Shown: in pieces, positions 17,605 through 27,139 of the stretch | Layout of the letters: each line of letters begins with the position of its first letter | Numbering within the stretch: the first letter of the stretch is position 1 | NCBI RefSeq assembly: GCF_031085375.1 | Contig: NZ_JAVCWF010000001.1 | Span: 434,001 to 498,000 of the forward strand | Length of the DNA: 64,000 bases | Origin: Lactiplantibacillus brownii | GTDB lineage: Bacteria; Bacillota; Bacilli; Lactobacillales; Lactobacillaceae | Reading direction: 5' to 3' | Made by a program: the position numbers and the translations under genes | The notes under the pieces: model-generated | Told to the model about the DNA's origin: nothing | The model's database searches: none | Seen by the model: the letters and a program-made list of their open reading frames with translations, nothing else

Positions 17605-17650
17605 ATTATTCGTAAACCTGTCAAACTGGTCAAAAATGCCGTTTGACAGG
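17605..17650 (-). promoter_or_regulatory. Surface-protein promoter with overlapping 10-bp palindrome
   Basis: On the minus strand TTGACC (17633-17628) and AATAAT (17610-17605) are 17 bases apart. CCTGTCAAAC (17617-17626) and GTTTGACAGG (17641-17650) form a perfect inverted repeat with a 14-base spacer that brackets the -35, as an operator would. The rest of 17505-17899 is AT-rich and without a gene. Confidence 0.55.
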
Positions 17651-17899
17651 GCCTTAATAACAATACTAATTGGCGAGCCACTAGTACGACAGTGAATTGC
17701 ATACAATTGACTTTTTAAAAATTAAATATATTGATTAAATAATATTTTTAAATCAATTTATTGGGCTACGATGATGTGCCAAAAGATGTTGTTTTTGTAA
17801 ATATTGTAGTGTTTCTGTAAAGGTGGTTTAAGGTGCAAATTCTGAGCGTACAATGTAATCAAAAGCGCCTTGGTCATTCAAATTAAGGGGGAAACTCAC

Positions 17900-18247
17900 T
17901 TGAATTTAATGCTGACAATTAGTTTGCGACTGGTAATGTTTGGTCTAGCAGTGGGATTACTAGAACGTAATTTTGGTTTATCGGAATTGGTTCGGGGCTA
18001 CATTGGGCAAGAGACAGCGGCACGGGTAACTTTTAAAGCGCACACCTTTCAGCGGCAATGTTTAATTGTTGCGCTGGCGATTGGGTTTTTAATCGTCATG
18101 ATTGCGGCGCTCAGTAGTATTTTGACCTTGGTAATCCAACCCACGGTGACGACGCGACAAACGCAAGGACTGCACTTGCTGCAATTTGCACTGGGCTTAG
18201 GGCTCGTCGGTGAAACGGTCCGCCAACTGAATTCTCACACAAAGTAA
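17900..18247 (+). CDS. Small hydrophobic membrane protein, unknown function
   Basis: 115 residues from a TTG start with AAGGGGG 9 bases upstream; an in-frame ATG at 17870 has no such site. Two to three predicted membrane segments are visible: near the N-terminus (LMLTISLRLVMFGLAVGLL), in the middle (CLIVALAIGFLIVMIAALSS) and a weaker one near the end. No catalytic motif or family is recognised. It stands alone, convergent with the helicase gene, sharing a bidirectional terminator. Confidence 0.65.
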   Translation: MNLMLTISLRLVMFGLAVGLLERNFGLSELVRGYIGQETAARVTFKAHTFQRQCLIVALAIGFLIVMIAALSSILTLVIQPTVTTRQTQGLHLLQFALGLGLVGETVRQLNSHTK

Positions 18248-18306
18248 AAAAAGACCTGAACCAGGCCAATTCAGCAATAGCTAGAATTGACTGGTTCAGG
18301 TCTTTT
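18248..18306. terminator. Bidirectional terminator between the membrane protein and helicase genes
   Basis: AAAAGACCTGAACCA pairs with TGGTTCAGGTCTTTT, with an internal AATTC/GAATT pair. Confidence 0.88.
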
Positions 18307-18308
18307 AG

Positions 18309-20618
18309 TTAAACACGAACTTGGTGTTCGATCGTAAATAACGTTGGGTCTAAATGCGCAATGAGCGGCGAGACATCACCAACACTAAGCAAGGTTAGAT
18401 GATGCATGGCGCGTGAGGCAATCGTGTATAGCAAGCCGACGGTGGTTTTGTCGGGATAATTTTGTGCGGAAACGTCATAAGCCACGACTGCATCAAACTC
18501 TAAGCCTTTAGCAAGATAGATGGGCATCACAATCACCCCTTGGGGCATGGTGCGATCACTATCAGCCATGAGCGTCGCAATCGTCTGATGTTTCAGTGCT
18601 TGATAGACTTTTTTACTGTCGGCTAAGTCTTTCGTTAAGACTGCCACCGTTTTTGTATGGGTTAATTGGCGCTTAACTTCAGTAAGTAAGCCGGCCAGCG
18701 CATTTGTTTCGCCGTAGCGAATCATGACTTTCGGCAAATCACCTTCACGCGTAAAGGCTTGAATTTGGTCACCATCTGGCAATAACGCCTTAGCAAAATT
18801 GGTGATCTGTAAGGTGGAACGATAACTCTTATTTAGGGTGATTAAGTTAGCCCGACGAACATTGAAGGCGTCACGTAGACGTTGCAATAATTGTTTGGGC
18901 AACTCGATGTCCTTGAATAACGCTTGTTCACTATCGCCCAATAAGGTGAACTTGGCTAATGGAAAGGCGTGCTTGATATAGAGGAGCTGCGCTAACGAAT
19001 AATCTTGCATTTCATCGACAAAGATATATTGCATCCGCCGATTTTGCCCGCTACCCGTTAAAATATCGCGGAGCAGTAGCAGGGGGGCACAGTCGACCAA
19101 CGCGATTTTGTGATATTCAATGCCAGCTTGAAATTGCTGCCGCCGAGCATGCCACTGAGCCGGAGTGATTGTTGCAGGTCGGTCAAGCTGGTCCAAGAAA
19201 TCGTTGTATTGTTCATAAGTGTCTAAAAAGTACCCATTATAAATGGCGTCGTAAACTTGTCGCAAACGTTTCGTGACGATTTGTTTACCAATATAGAAGA
19301 CTTCATCGTCTAATGATTGGAAATCACCACGGCGCTTGTCACCAAGTAGATCGTGATAGTCTTCATCATTTAATTGATCAATGATCTCATTGACCCAGTC
19401 GGCTTGTGCTTCATGGTCAATACGATGTTTTAGTCGTTTGATCAAGGTGTTTTTTAGGCTGAGAAAACGGTCAGCTGGTTGCATCGCTGCGGGTAACGCG
19501 GTCGCAATTGCCGTAATCTCCGCCCGTGAGAAGAAAATTTCACCATTAAAGACGATATTGGTGAACCGCAGTTGGTCCGCAGCCAACGTTTGGCAATAAT
19601 GCGTCACTTGTTGCATGAAGTCGGCGCTTTCTTGGAATTTCCGCACGGCCGGCACGTTACTAGCGGCTTGCCGATCACTTTCGTAACGTTCAAATAAGCT
19701 TTCAACATTCAAGCCTTGAAAACGAGCACTTAAAAACTCGGCTAGCGTGACCTGGCGCATGTTTCGCTCACCCAAACTTGGCAAAACTTCAGAAATATAG
19801 TGACTGAAGAGGCGGTTAGGTGAGAAGAGCACCATTTGATCGGCTTCAAGGGATGCCCGTGAATGGTAAAGCAAGAACGCGATGCGTTGGAGAATGGCGG
19901 AAGTTTTACCGGACCCGGCGACCCCCTGAACAACTAATAGATCACTATAAGTGTCACGAATAATATCATTTTGTTCTTTTTGAATCGTCGCCACGATATT
20001 CTGCATATAGGCGTCATTTTGTTCGCCCAAGACGCTTTGCAGAATCTCATCACCCACGGTTTCATTTGTGTCAAACATGTTTTTGATCTGACCATGATCA
20101 ATTTGAAATTGCCGCTTTTTTTGTAACTCGGTCGTTTGTTCGCCGGCCGGGGTTTGATAGCGGACGGTACCGAGTGTGCCATTATAGTAAACGGATGAAA
20201 TCGGCGCGCGCCAGTCATAAACTAAGAAATTCTGATGCGGATCGACGAAAGAAGCTGTCCCGATATACAATTTTTCAGGGACTTCGTCGGGACTATCTTG
20301 GATATCAATACGGCCGAAATAAGGTGAATTGCTGAGGTCTTTCAAGACACCGACTTGGCGGCTCAAAATGGCTTCAGATTCAACAGCACGTTCGACCATT
20401 TGTTTTTGTTGTTGTAACTCGGCGTTAGTTTCGATACGGTCATCGACTTCAAACGTGTTGACTGAGTTATTATCACCATAATTTTTCTGGATTACATCGG
20501 TTTCGCGGTGCGCCTTGGCAACTAAGCGGTCAGTCTCTTTGGCACGAGCCTTGACCTGCTTAATAACGGCGTCCACCCGCTGTTGTTCTTGTTGTTGTTC
20601 TTGGTCTGATGTTGTCAC
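18309..20618 (-). CDS. helD: HelD-type superfamily 1 helicase (RNA polymerase recycling factor)
   Basis: 769 residues. The N-terminus is a long coiled coil (about 1-100, EQQQEQQRVDAVIKQ and ELQQQKQMVERA), which in HelD inserts into the RNA polymerase secondary channel. A YDWRAPISSVYY segment typical of HelD follows. Walker A GVAGSGKTS is near residue 236. Later come VDEMQDYS (Walker B), LGDSEQALF, LNKSYRSTLQI and MPIYLAKGLEFDAV. Known role of the family: using ATP to remove stalled RNA polymerase from DNA. A GTG start at 20618 with GGAGG about 11 bases upstream is chosen over a longer frame without a site. The alternative, a general UvrD-like DNA helicase, is less likely given the coiled coil. 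Confidence 0.85.
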   Translation of the reverse strand: MTTSDQEQQQEQQRVDAVIKQVKARAKETDRLVAKAHRETDVIQKNYGDNNSVNTFEVDDRIETNAELQQQKQMVERAVESEAILSRQVGVLKDLSNSPYFGRIDIQDSPDEVPEKLYIGTASFVDPHQNFLVYDWRAPISSVYYNGTLGTVRYQTPAGEQTTELQKKRQFQIDHGQIKNMFDTNETVGDEILQSVLGEQNDAYMQNIVATIQKEQNDIIRDTYSDLLVVQGVAGSGKTSAILQRIAFLLYHSRASLEADQMVLFSPNRLFSHYISEVLPSLGERNMRQVTLAEFLSARFQGLNVESLFERYESDRQAASNVPAVRKFQESADFMQQVTHYCQTLAADQLRFTNIVFNGEIFFSRAEITAIATALPAAMQPADRFLSLKNTLIKRLKHRIDHEAQADWVNEIIDQLNDEDYHDLLGDKRRGDFQSLDDEVFYIGKQIVTKRLRQVYDAIYNGYFLDTYEQYNDFLDQLDRPATITPAQWHARRQQFQAGIEYHKIALVDCAPLLLLRDILTGSGQNRRMQYIFVDEMQDYSLAQLLYIKHAFPLAKFTLLGDSEQALFKDIELPKQLLQRLRDAFNVRRANLITLNKSYRSTLQITNFAKALLPDGDQIQAFTREGDLPKVMIRYGETNALAGLLTEVKRQLTHTKTVAVLTKDLADSKKVYQALKHQTIATLMADSDRTMPQGVIVMPIYLAKGLEFDAVVAYDVSAQNYPDKTTVGLLYTIASRAMHHLTLLSVGDVSPLIAHLDPTLFTIEHQVRV

Positions 20619-20787
20619 TGTGATAACAGCCTCCAGTCTTATTCTCAGGTAAATAGCTTGAACAATTCTAGGCGGATTTAGCCGGACTGTCAATTAAAGC
20701 GCCTGAATTGCAGGTGCTTTTTTGAGACTTGGTATTTGACGGCCTAGTCGTATCGCATTTACCAATATCTGGTTAACTTGCCGCATC

Positions 20788-20849
20788 GGCTATTTTGACG
20801 TCACGACTTGCAACTGCTTTCGGATTACTCTAGGATGATTTTAATAATT
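20788..20849 (+). promoter_or_regulatory. Promoter of the nitrilase-family gene
   Basis: TTGCAA (20808-20813) and TAGGAT (20831-20836) are 17 bases apart. A GACGTCACGA motif lies just upstream at 20797 and recurs before the dus gene. Confidence 0.45.
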
Positions 20850-20871
20850 CTAATTGAAAGTCAGTGATGAG

Positions 20872-21651
20872 ATGCGAGTAGCTTTAGCACAATTAGATAT
20901 TCAGTTTGGCAATCCAGATGAGAATTTTCGGCAAGTAACCACGGCCATCATGAAAGCGGCTGAAGAGGCAGTGGACGTGATTGTTTTGCCGGAAATGTGG
21001 AATACGGGGTACGCGCTGACCCGGTTAGCGGCGTTGGCGGATTTGAATGGGGAGCGTACCCAAAAATTGCTCAGTCAACTTGCCAAGCAATTTAACGTGG
21101 CAATTGTTGGCGGCTCAGTCGCAGTTGAGCGTGACGGCGCTTATTATAATGAGATGTTAGTGTTGAACCGGCAGGGTGAGTTGATTAGTTGCTATGATAA
21201 AGTGCATCGGTTTGGATTGATGGGCGAAGATCGGTATATCACCGCTGGCAAGACGCCCAATATTTTTCCAATTGATGGGCATCCGGCGATGGGCGCTATT
21301 TGTTATGATATTCGTTTTCCAGAATGGCTGCGAACACAAGCCGCTCAGGGGCCTGAGGTGATTTTTGTCAGCGCGGAATGGCCTACTATACGACTGCCAC
21401 AATGGCGAATCTTGCTACAGGCGCGCGCTATTGAAAATCAAGCTTTTGTGGTGGCAGTCAATCGTGTCGGCAGTGATCCAGACAATAATTTTGGTGGGCA
21501 ATCGTTAGTGATTGATCCCTTAGGTCAAATTATTGCTGAAGCAGGGTCTCATCCTCAAATTGTGACTGCTAAGTTAGATTTAGCCCAAGTAACGCAGGTT
21601 CGAGGCAGTATGCCGGTATTTGCGGATCGTCGACCGGAACTGTATCAATAG
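20872..21651 (+). CDS. Carbon-nitrogen hydrolase (nitrilase superfamily, omega-amidase/YafV-like)
   Basis: 259 residues. The Glu-Lys-Cys triad is complete: Glu in VLPEMWNTGY, Lys in CYDKVHRFG and Cys in GAICYDIRFPEW. The ARAIENQAFVVAVNRVG and GGQSLVIDPLG segments are typical of the branch that includes omega-amidase and MtnU-like enzymes. The family hydrolyses linear amides to acid and ammonia. The ATG at 20872 matches the family's N-terminus (MRVALAQLDIQ); a TTG six codons earlier is also in frame. Ribosome-site strength does not decide. It stands alone; substrate not known. Confidence 0.83.
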   Translation: MRVALAQLDIQFGNPDENFRQVTTAIMKAAEEAVDVIVLPEMWNTGYALTRLAALADLNGERTQKLLSQLAKQFNVAIVGGSVAVERDGAYYNEMLVLNRQGELISCYDKVHRFGLMGEDRYITAGKTPNIFPIDGHPAMGAICYDIRFPEWLRTQAAQGPEVIFVSAEWPTIRLPQWRILLQARAIENQAFVVAVNRVGSDPDNNFGGQSLVIDPLGQIIAEAGSHPQIVTAKLDLAQVTQVRGSMPVFADRRPELYQ

Positions 21652-21762
21652 AAAACTGAGGTTCAGTCAATGAACTTTTCAGAATCAAAAGTGAGTACCA
21701 GTTACCCAAACAATTCTTTGTTAGTGCATCGTAGCCACTATATTTATTAAAGTCGCTCATTA

Positions 21763-22028
21763 ATTGTCTGTCTCCGCTGACCAGCACGTTAAATAGTGAT
21801 TTAAAAAAGAAACATTGATAAATCCAACGAAAAACCAATTAATATTAGAATTACTGATTAGTGCAGGGCGGGCTGGATGATGCTCAGTGGTGAAATTTTC
21901 CTTTGCTGGTGGGCTTCCAGCTTAGGAAAAGCAGACCGCCCTTTGGCTCACAAACGTGGCCACCACGTTCCAGCATCAGTCCAGACCAACCGGAACGGCA
22001 GGCTAGTTGGATACTTATAGATATGATA
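21763..22028 (+). repeat. Structured intergenic repeat, copy A
   Basis: Shares with copy B the start TCCGCTGACCAGCACGTTAA, the middle ATTGATAAAT and TACTGATTAG, the core and the end GGATACTTATA. Core: outer stem GGCTGGATGATGCT pairs with AGCATCAGTCCAG. Inner hairpin TTTTCCTTTGCTGG pairs with CCAGCTTAGGAAAA. It then reads GTGGCCACCACGTTCCAG. Compared with copy B it lacks about 11 bases of the second hairpin (GGCTTGTGAG). It sits just upstream of the trpS promoter. The remainder of 21652-21762 shows no gene or clear terminator. Confidence 0.8.
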
Positions 22029-22064
22029 GCTACACCACACTAGTTTAGTTCCTTCGAATTTATT

Positions 22065-22093
22065 TTGACAGGCGCGGGCGTAACGCTTACACT
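22065..22093 (+). promoter_or_regulatory. trpS promoter
   Basis: TTGACA (22065-22070) and TACACT (22088-22093), 17-base spacing, directly before the T-box leader. Confidence 0.75.
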
Positions 22094-22099
22094 GAATGT

Positions 22100-22321
22100 A
22101 ATTAATCGTTGAAGAAAAGAAAAGTAAGGCGTCCAATGACAGAGACCTAGCAACCGCTGAAAGCTAGGACGGACAATTGAATTGGCTTTTTGGAGATTTG
22201 GTGAGAACCGGGAACCCACCCTTATCGGTGTAATGAGTGGCAGAAAAATTTTTCTGCAATTTAGGTGGTACCACGGTAATGCGTCCTAATTGACTAGAGT
22301 TAGTCAATGGGGCGTTTTTTT
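22100..22321 (+). promoter_or_regulatory. T-box leader (tRNA-Trp sensing) of trpS
   Basis: Conserved T-box core AGGTGGTACCACGG (22263-22276) followed by a terminator GCGTCC/GGGGCG with a T tract (22281-22321). Upstream is a stem I with the pair CCTAGC/GCTAGG in its distal arm and CCAAT/ATTGG below. A UGG in GAATTGGC is a candidate Trp specifier. Uncharged tRNA would stabilise the antiterminator and allow trpS expression. Confidence 0.9.
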
Positions 22322-22420
22322 GTTAGCTCACAGTGTTACCGAACACGTTGCGGCAATTCTGCACTTAGGCGCTAGCCATAATGACAAGTAACGTTTCAAT
22401 TATGAAAGGATGTTTTAAAC

Positions 22421-23443
22421 ATGACAAAAAAAGTTCTACTAACAGGGGATCGACCAACTGGACAATTGCACATTGGGCATTATGTGGGGTCATTACGTAA
22501 TCGGGTGGCGCTGCAAAACACTGGCGATTATGACTCATATATTATGATTGCGGATAACCAAGCTTTAACGGATAACGCGCATGATCCTGAAAAGATTCGC
22601 AAGAGTTTATTACAAGTCGCAATGGATTATTTGGCCGTTGGTATTAATCCTGAAAAATCAACGATTTTAGTTCAATCACAAATTTCAGCTTTGACGGATA
22701 TGATGAATCAATTCCTGAATTTGGTCACAGTTGCTCGTTTGAACCGGAATCCTACCGTTAAAACCGAAATTAAGCAAAAGGCGTTTGGCGAAAGTGTACC
22801 AGCAGGCTTCTTTGTTTATCCGGTCAGTCAGGCAGCTGATATTACGGCATTTAAAGCAACAACGGTGCCAGTGGGCGATGACCAAGAACCAATGTTGGAA
22901 CAAACGCGTGAAATTGTGCGGAGTTTCAACCGGACTTACCAACAAGATGTTTTAGTTGAACCAGAAGGGTACTTTCCACCAAAAGGCTTAGGTCGAATTC
23001 CTGGTTTAGATGGGAATGCCAAAATGAGTAAATCGCTTGGCAACGCGATCTATTTGGCGGATGACGCGGACACGGTTCAAAAGAAAGTCATGTCCATGTA
23101 TACTGATCCCGACCATATCCACGTTGAAGATCCTGGTAAGATTGAAGGCAATACGGTCTTCACTTATTTAGATATCTTTGGTGAGGATACCGCCAAGATT
23201 GCAGATTTAAAGGCCCAATATCAACATGGTGGTTTGGGTGATGTGAAGATCAAACGTTACTTAATCGAAGTCTTGGACGCCGTATTACGGCCAATTCGGG
23301 AACGACGTGCGATTTATGAAGCTGACCCAGCCCAAGTGATGGGTATTTTAAAGGCTGGTACGGCTAAAGCTAACGTGGTCGCAGATCAAACTTGGCGTGA
23401 AATGCAAGCGGCGATTGGAATTAACTATTTTGATCAAAAATAA
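22421..23443 (+). CDS. trpS: Tryptophanyl-tRNA synthetase
   Basis: 340 residues, typical for the bacterial enzyme. Class I signatures are present: HIGH in [12 protein letters not shown] and KMSKS in [20 protein letters not shown] and PVSQAADI are TrpRS-specific. It joins tryptophan to tRNA-Trp in the cytoplasm. GAAAGGATG lies upstream of the ATG. Expression is controlled by the T-box leader, a single-gene unit ended by the terminator at 23453. Confidence 0.96.
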   Translation: MTKKVLLTGDRPTGQLHIGHYVGSLRNRVALQNTGDYDSYIMIADNQALTDNAHDPEKIRKSLLQVAMDYLAVGINPEKSTILVQSQISALTDMMNQFLNLVTVARLNRNPTVKTEIKQKAFGESVPAGFFVYPVSQAADITAFKATTVPVGDDQEPMLEQTREIVRSFNRTYQQDVLVEPEGYFPPKGLGRIPGLDGNAKMSKSLGNAIYLADDADTVQKKVMSMYTDPDHIHVEDPGKIEGNTVFTYLDIFGEDTAKIADLKAQYQHGGLGDVKIKRYLIEVLDAVLRPIRERRAIYEADPAQVMGILKAGTAKANVVADQTWREMQAAIGINYFDQK

Positions 23444-23452
23444 GTGACGACA

Positions 23453-23490
23453 AAGTAAGCCTGGGAGTAATTCTCAGACTTATTTTTTTG
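23453..23490 (+). terminator. trpS terminator
   Basis: GTAAGCCTGGGAG pairs with TTCTCAGACTTAT, followed by a T run. Confidence 0.8.
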
Positions 23491-23698
23491 GCTACAGGTC
23501 TGCACCATCACAAACGTGCTGATCTATTCCGACATCGAATCAAAATAAAAAAATGATTACAGATGATTGGGGGAATATTTGAAAGCTTGCGTCTTTAGTT
23601 GCCATCTTTTTAGACGTCACGATGATAGACACTGCAGTTTGTCACGATTAATGCTAGAATTAAACACAACTTTATTCTGAAAAAGGAGCGTTTTTAAC

Positions 23699-24694
23699 GT
23701 GACAGAATCAACTTATTGGTCGGCGATTGCGGCTAAGGCCCGCGCCGCACAACGACCTTTTTTTACCATGGCACCCATGGAAGCCGTGAGCAATACGGTC
23801 TTTCGCCAAGTTGTTGCGCGGGCAGCAGCTCCGGATGCCTTTTTTACGGAGTTTGTTTATGCGAAAGGCATTACGACGCCTAACACGAAATTTCCGGTGC
23901 ACGGCCGTTTATACGTTGCGCCAACTGAAGCAACCAAACCAGTCGTTCAATTGTGGGGCAATGAAGCCGCCGATTTTGTCACGGCCGCAGCCGCACTCAA
24001 GGCGAAGGGCTTTGAAGCGATTGATATTAATATGGGGTGTCCCGATGGCACTGTCATAAAAAACCACGGTGGTAGTGATTTGATTCGCCATCCTGAACGG
24101 GCAACCGAGGTGATTGCGGCGGCTAAAACGGCCGGTCTAGCCGTGAGTGTCAAGACGCGCTTAGGTTACAGTAAGTTACCTGAATTTCGAGATTGGCTCG
24201 CCACACTTTTACGACAAGATGTCGATCTATTAACGGTTCATTTGCGAACGAAGCAAGAGATGAGTAAAGTTGACGCTCATTTTGAGCTGATTGATGAACT
24301 AATCAAGTTGCGAGATACCATCGCACCACAAACGTTGTTACAAATTAATGGTGATATTCCCGATTATCAAGCTGGCCTAGCATTGGCACAGCAACATCCA
24401 GGGTTAGACGGTATCATGATTGGTCGAGGAATCTTTGCGAATCCTTTTGCCTTCGAAACTCAGCCCCAACCGCATTCATTGGCGGAATTGTTGGATCTGC
24501 TTCGTTATCAATTAACGCTATTTGATGATTTTTCAACCCGATATGCGGTCCCTCGTTTTCCGTCATTAAAACGTTTCTTCAAGATTTATGCGCGTCCAGA
24601 GTTGGGCGCTACTGAATTGCGGAATGCGATGATGGATGCCAAATCGACGGATGAGGTTCGTAAAATTTTGGCAGCGTCAACGCTCACTCATTAA
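23699..24694 (+). CDS. dus: tRNA-dihydrouridine synthase family protein
   Basis: 331 residues. FMN-barrel start APMEAVSNTVFR, catalytic Cys in NMGCPDG, VSVKTRLGY, VHLRTKQEM, NGDI and the MIGRGIFANPF phosphate-binding segment. Dus enzymes reduce uridine in the D-loop of tRNA with NADPH. The post-Cys segment (GCPDGTVIKNHGGSDL) departs from the usual GCPxxKVxxxGxGxxL, so it belongs to a divergent branch. The GTG start follows AAAAAGGAGCG. It stands alone with its own terminator. Confidence 0.85.
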   Translation: MTESTYWSAIAAKARAAQRPFFTMAPMEAVSNTVFRQVVARAAAPDAFFTEFVYAKGITTPNTKFPVHGRLYVAPTEATKPVVQLWGNEAADFVTAAAALKAKGFEAIDINMGCPDGTVIKNHGGSDLIRHPERATEVIAAAKTAGLAVSVKTRLGYSKLPEFRDWLATLLRQDVDLLTVHLRTKQEMSKVDAHFELIDELIKLRDTIAPQTLLQINGDIPDYQAGLALAQQHPGLDGIMIGRGIFANPFAFETQPQPHSLAELLDLLRYQLTLFDDFSTRYAVPRFPSLKRFFKIYARPELGATELRNAMMDAKSTDEVRKILAASTLTH

Positions 24695-24714
24695 AATAAA
24701 TGCTGATCGTTCAG

Positions 24715-24757
24715 GCAGACAAACACTCGGAATAGCCGAATGCTTGTCTGCTTTTTT
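24715..24757 (+). terminator. dus terminator
   Basis: GCAGACAA and CTCGG pair with CCGA and TTGTCTGC, followed by six Ts. Confidence 0.9.
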
Positions 24758-24918
24758 GACGATTTTGCTTAAATGCCCAGTCCAAATCAGTCGAAGTGGC
24801 AAGTGAAGGCGATCTAAGGCCAATGATTTTGTGACTCAGCGGCCTTCATCGCCCAGTTCACAGCCTTTAATGTTAAAATATAAACAAATAACCTCAACGA
24901 AAAGTGAGTGTGGTGTTC

Positions 24919-25842
24919 ATGAGAAATTTAGCAATTGTCGATCTTGGGTCGAATTCGGCCCGGATGGCGGTTAGCCGGTTGCATCCTAATGGGACGGCCG
25001 ATGAGATCAAACGGGTCAAAGAAGATACGCGGTTGTCCGAAAGTATGGGCACCGAACATGTGCTCCAACCGGCGGCGATTGACCGAACGATTCGGGCGTT
25101 GTTAGATTTCAAAAAAATTTATACTCGATTACCCCACACGGATGTGATTGGCATTACGACGGCGGCGGTACGTATGGCCAAAAATCAGGCGGCCTTTTTG
25201 GCACGAGTCAAAAAAGAAGTGGGCTTGGAGCTAAAGGTATTGTCTGGTGACGATGAAGCCTACTATGATTACTTGGGTGTGGCGAATTCTTTGGTGATCA
25301 ATGACTGCTTGATTTTAGATACGGGTGGTGCAAGTTGCGAGCTGATCCTAGTCAAAGGTGGCCGGGAACAACAATTGATTAGTGTCCCGTTTGGCGCTGT
25401 GACGCTTTCCGAACAGTTTGAATTGGACGACTTAGTGCCCGCGGCCAACTTATTTCGTGCGCAGATGTTTTTGCGTAATCGGTTGGCCGATATTTGGTGG
25501 TTGACCGAAGCGATGCATTTTCCAATTATTTTACTGGGCGGTGCCAACCGGACTTTAGCCCGAGTGAATCGTCGGCGGCAGCAGAAGTTGAAAGTTGAGG
25601 ACATCCACGGCTACCGCTTGAAAACGGAGACCGTTTATCATACGTTCCTCGACTTGCTCACACGGTCGAAAGCCGGTCGTCAAGATATTTCTGGTATGGA
25701 GTACGATCGCGCCGATATTATTGTCGGTGGGATGTTGCCACTAGTGACACTCCTACAAATGTTGGATAGTGACCGGGTGATCTTTTCAGAGAGTGGTGTG
25801 CGCGAGGGCATCATCTCGGAACACTTGAATTCAGCAAACTGA
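24919..25842 (+). CDS. ppx: Ppx/GppA phosphatase family protein
   Basis: 307 residues. ASKHA-fold phosphate-1 motif IVDLGSNSARMAV at the start and phosphate-2 motif ILDTGGASCEL in the middle, with GGANRTLARVNRRR and VFSESGVREGII near the end. Length fits the short exopolyphosphatase/pppGpp phosphatase form. It cleaves terminal phosphate from polyphosphate or pppGpp; which one cannot be told. The ATG at 24919 fits the family N-terminus; a GTG at 24904 is in frame. First gene of a run ppx-mvaA-HExxH protein-sirtuin-DUF72. An extended -10 (TGTTAAAAT) lies at 24871. Confidence 0.85.
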   Translation: MRNLAIVDLGSNSARMAVSRLHPNGTADEIKRVKEDTRLSESMGTEHVLQPAAIDRTIRALLDFKKIYTRLPHTDVIGITTAAVRMAKNQAAFLARVKKEVGLELKVLSGDDEAYYDYLGVANSLVINDCLILDTGGASCELILVKGGREQQLISVPFGAVTLSEQFELDDLVPAANLFRAQMFLRNRLADIWWLTEAMHFPIILLGGANRTLARVNRRRQQKLKVEDIHGYRLKTETVYHTFLDLLTRSKAGRQDISGMEYDRADIIVGGMLPLVTLLQMLDSDRVIFSESGVREGIISEHLNSAN

Positions 25843-25864
25843 ACTTAAAGAATGGACTGATTAT

Positions 25865-27139
25865 ATGACGGCTGATTTTCGCCATTTTTATCAAAAATCA
25901 TGGGCCGAACGGACGGCAATTGTTGCCGAACAAGCGCAGCTCTCGACTGCAGAAACGGCTTTGTTTAAGCAATACTATTTACCGCAACACAGTGAAATTA
26001 TTGAGAATTATCTGACAGATTACCCATTGCCGATGGGGTTAGCGGTCAATTTTGTGGTGGATGATCACCCTTATATCGTGCCAATGGTCACAGAAGAACC
26101 TTCCGTGATTGCTGCGGCCAGCAATGGCGCTAAGATTGTGAAGCGCGCTGGTGGATTCACCACGAAGCTCACCAAACGAGAAATGGTGGGTCAAATTGTT
26201 TTGGAGCAATTGGCTGATCCAGCTAAAACCGCTGAAATCATCATGGCTCATCAAGCCGACTTGTTAGTGGTAGCCGATGCGGCCCATCCAAGTTTGAAAA
26301 AGCGCGGTGGTGGTGCGCGCCGGTTGCGCACACGAGACCTTGGTCAAGGTTACTTGTCGATTGATTTGTTTGTAGATGTGCAGGCCGCAATGGGGGCCAA
26401 CATGCTCAATAGTATGCTGGAAGCTGTTGCGAAATCAGTCGGCGTCTTAACGAAAACGAACGCGTTGATGAGCATTTTATCCAATTACGCCACTGCCAGT
26501 TTAGTCCAAGCGACCTGTGAGTTACCGGTCAGTCTCTTGCAGGCTGGTCGGTATGCTGGCAAACTAGTGGCGCAGAAAATCGCCTCAGCTAGTACCGTTG
26601 CCCAGATTGATCCATATCGCGCAGCGACTCATAATAAGGGCATCATGAATGGCATTGATGCGTTAGCCATTGCGACCGGCAATGATTGGCGTGCGCTTGA
26701 AAGTGGCATTCATGCTTATGCGGCTCGCGATGGTCAATATCGGGGCGTAAGCACTTGGACCACGGATGGGCAGACGTTGACGGGGACCATCACGTTGCCA
26801 TTACCGGTGGGGATTGTTGGTGGCTCGATTAAAATTAACGCGCTCGCTCAATTGAACCAACGTATTCTGGGCCTACAAACGGCACCAGAATTAGCCAAAG
26901 TGATGGTTGCGCTTGGTCTAGCTCAGAACTTAGCGGCCTTACGAGCATTGGTTACGACCGGGATTCAACAAGGTCACATGCATTTACAACTGAAGTCTTT
27001 AGCTTTAGCGGCCGGTGCGACGGCCACCGAATTACCAATCGTCTTGCAGCAATTGGAACAAGCCCCACAACAAGACCTCGCAACGACGCAACATTTAATT
27101 AAAAAATTACGACAAACAAAGGAAGAAACTGATGACTGA
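25865..27139 (+). CDS. mvaA: Hydroxymethylglutaryl-CoA reductase, class II
   Basis: 424 residues, the class II length, without membrane segments. Catalytic Glu in MVTEEPSVIAAASNGAK, Lys in THNKGIMNG, Asp in GNDWRA and His in QQGHMHL; PVGIVGGSIK is the nucleotide region. It makes mevalonate from HMG-CoA, feeding isoprenoid synthesis. The usual DAMGAN motif reads AAMGAN, a change worth noting. ATG is 23 bases after ppx. It overlaps the next gene by 8 bases, so the downstream genes are co-expressed. ispE of the other isoprenoid route is at 35588, probably a remnant. Confidence 0.92.
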   Translation: MTADFRHFYQKSWAERTAIVAEQAQLSTAETALFKQYYLPQHSEIIENYLTDYPLPMGLAVNFVVDDHPYIVPMVTEEPSVIAAASNGAKIVKRAGGFTTKLTKREMVGQIVLEQLADPAKTAEIIMAHQADLLVVADAAHPSLKKRGGGARRLRTRDLGQGYLSIDLFVDVQAAMGANMLNSMLEAVAKSVGVLTKTNALMSILSNYATASLVQATCELPVSLLQAGRYAGKLVAQKIASASTVAQIDPYRAATHNKGIMNGIDALAIATGNDWRALESGIHAYAARDGQYRGVSTWTTDGQTLTGTITLPLPVGIVGGSIKINALAQLNQRILGLQTAPELAKVMVALGLAQNLAALRALVTTGIQQGHMHLQLKSLALAAGATATELPIVLQQLEQAPQQDLATTQHLIKKLRQTKEETDD

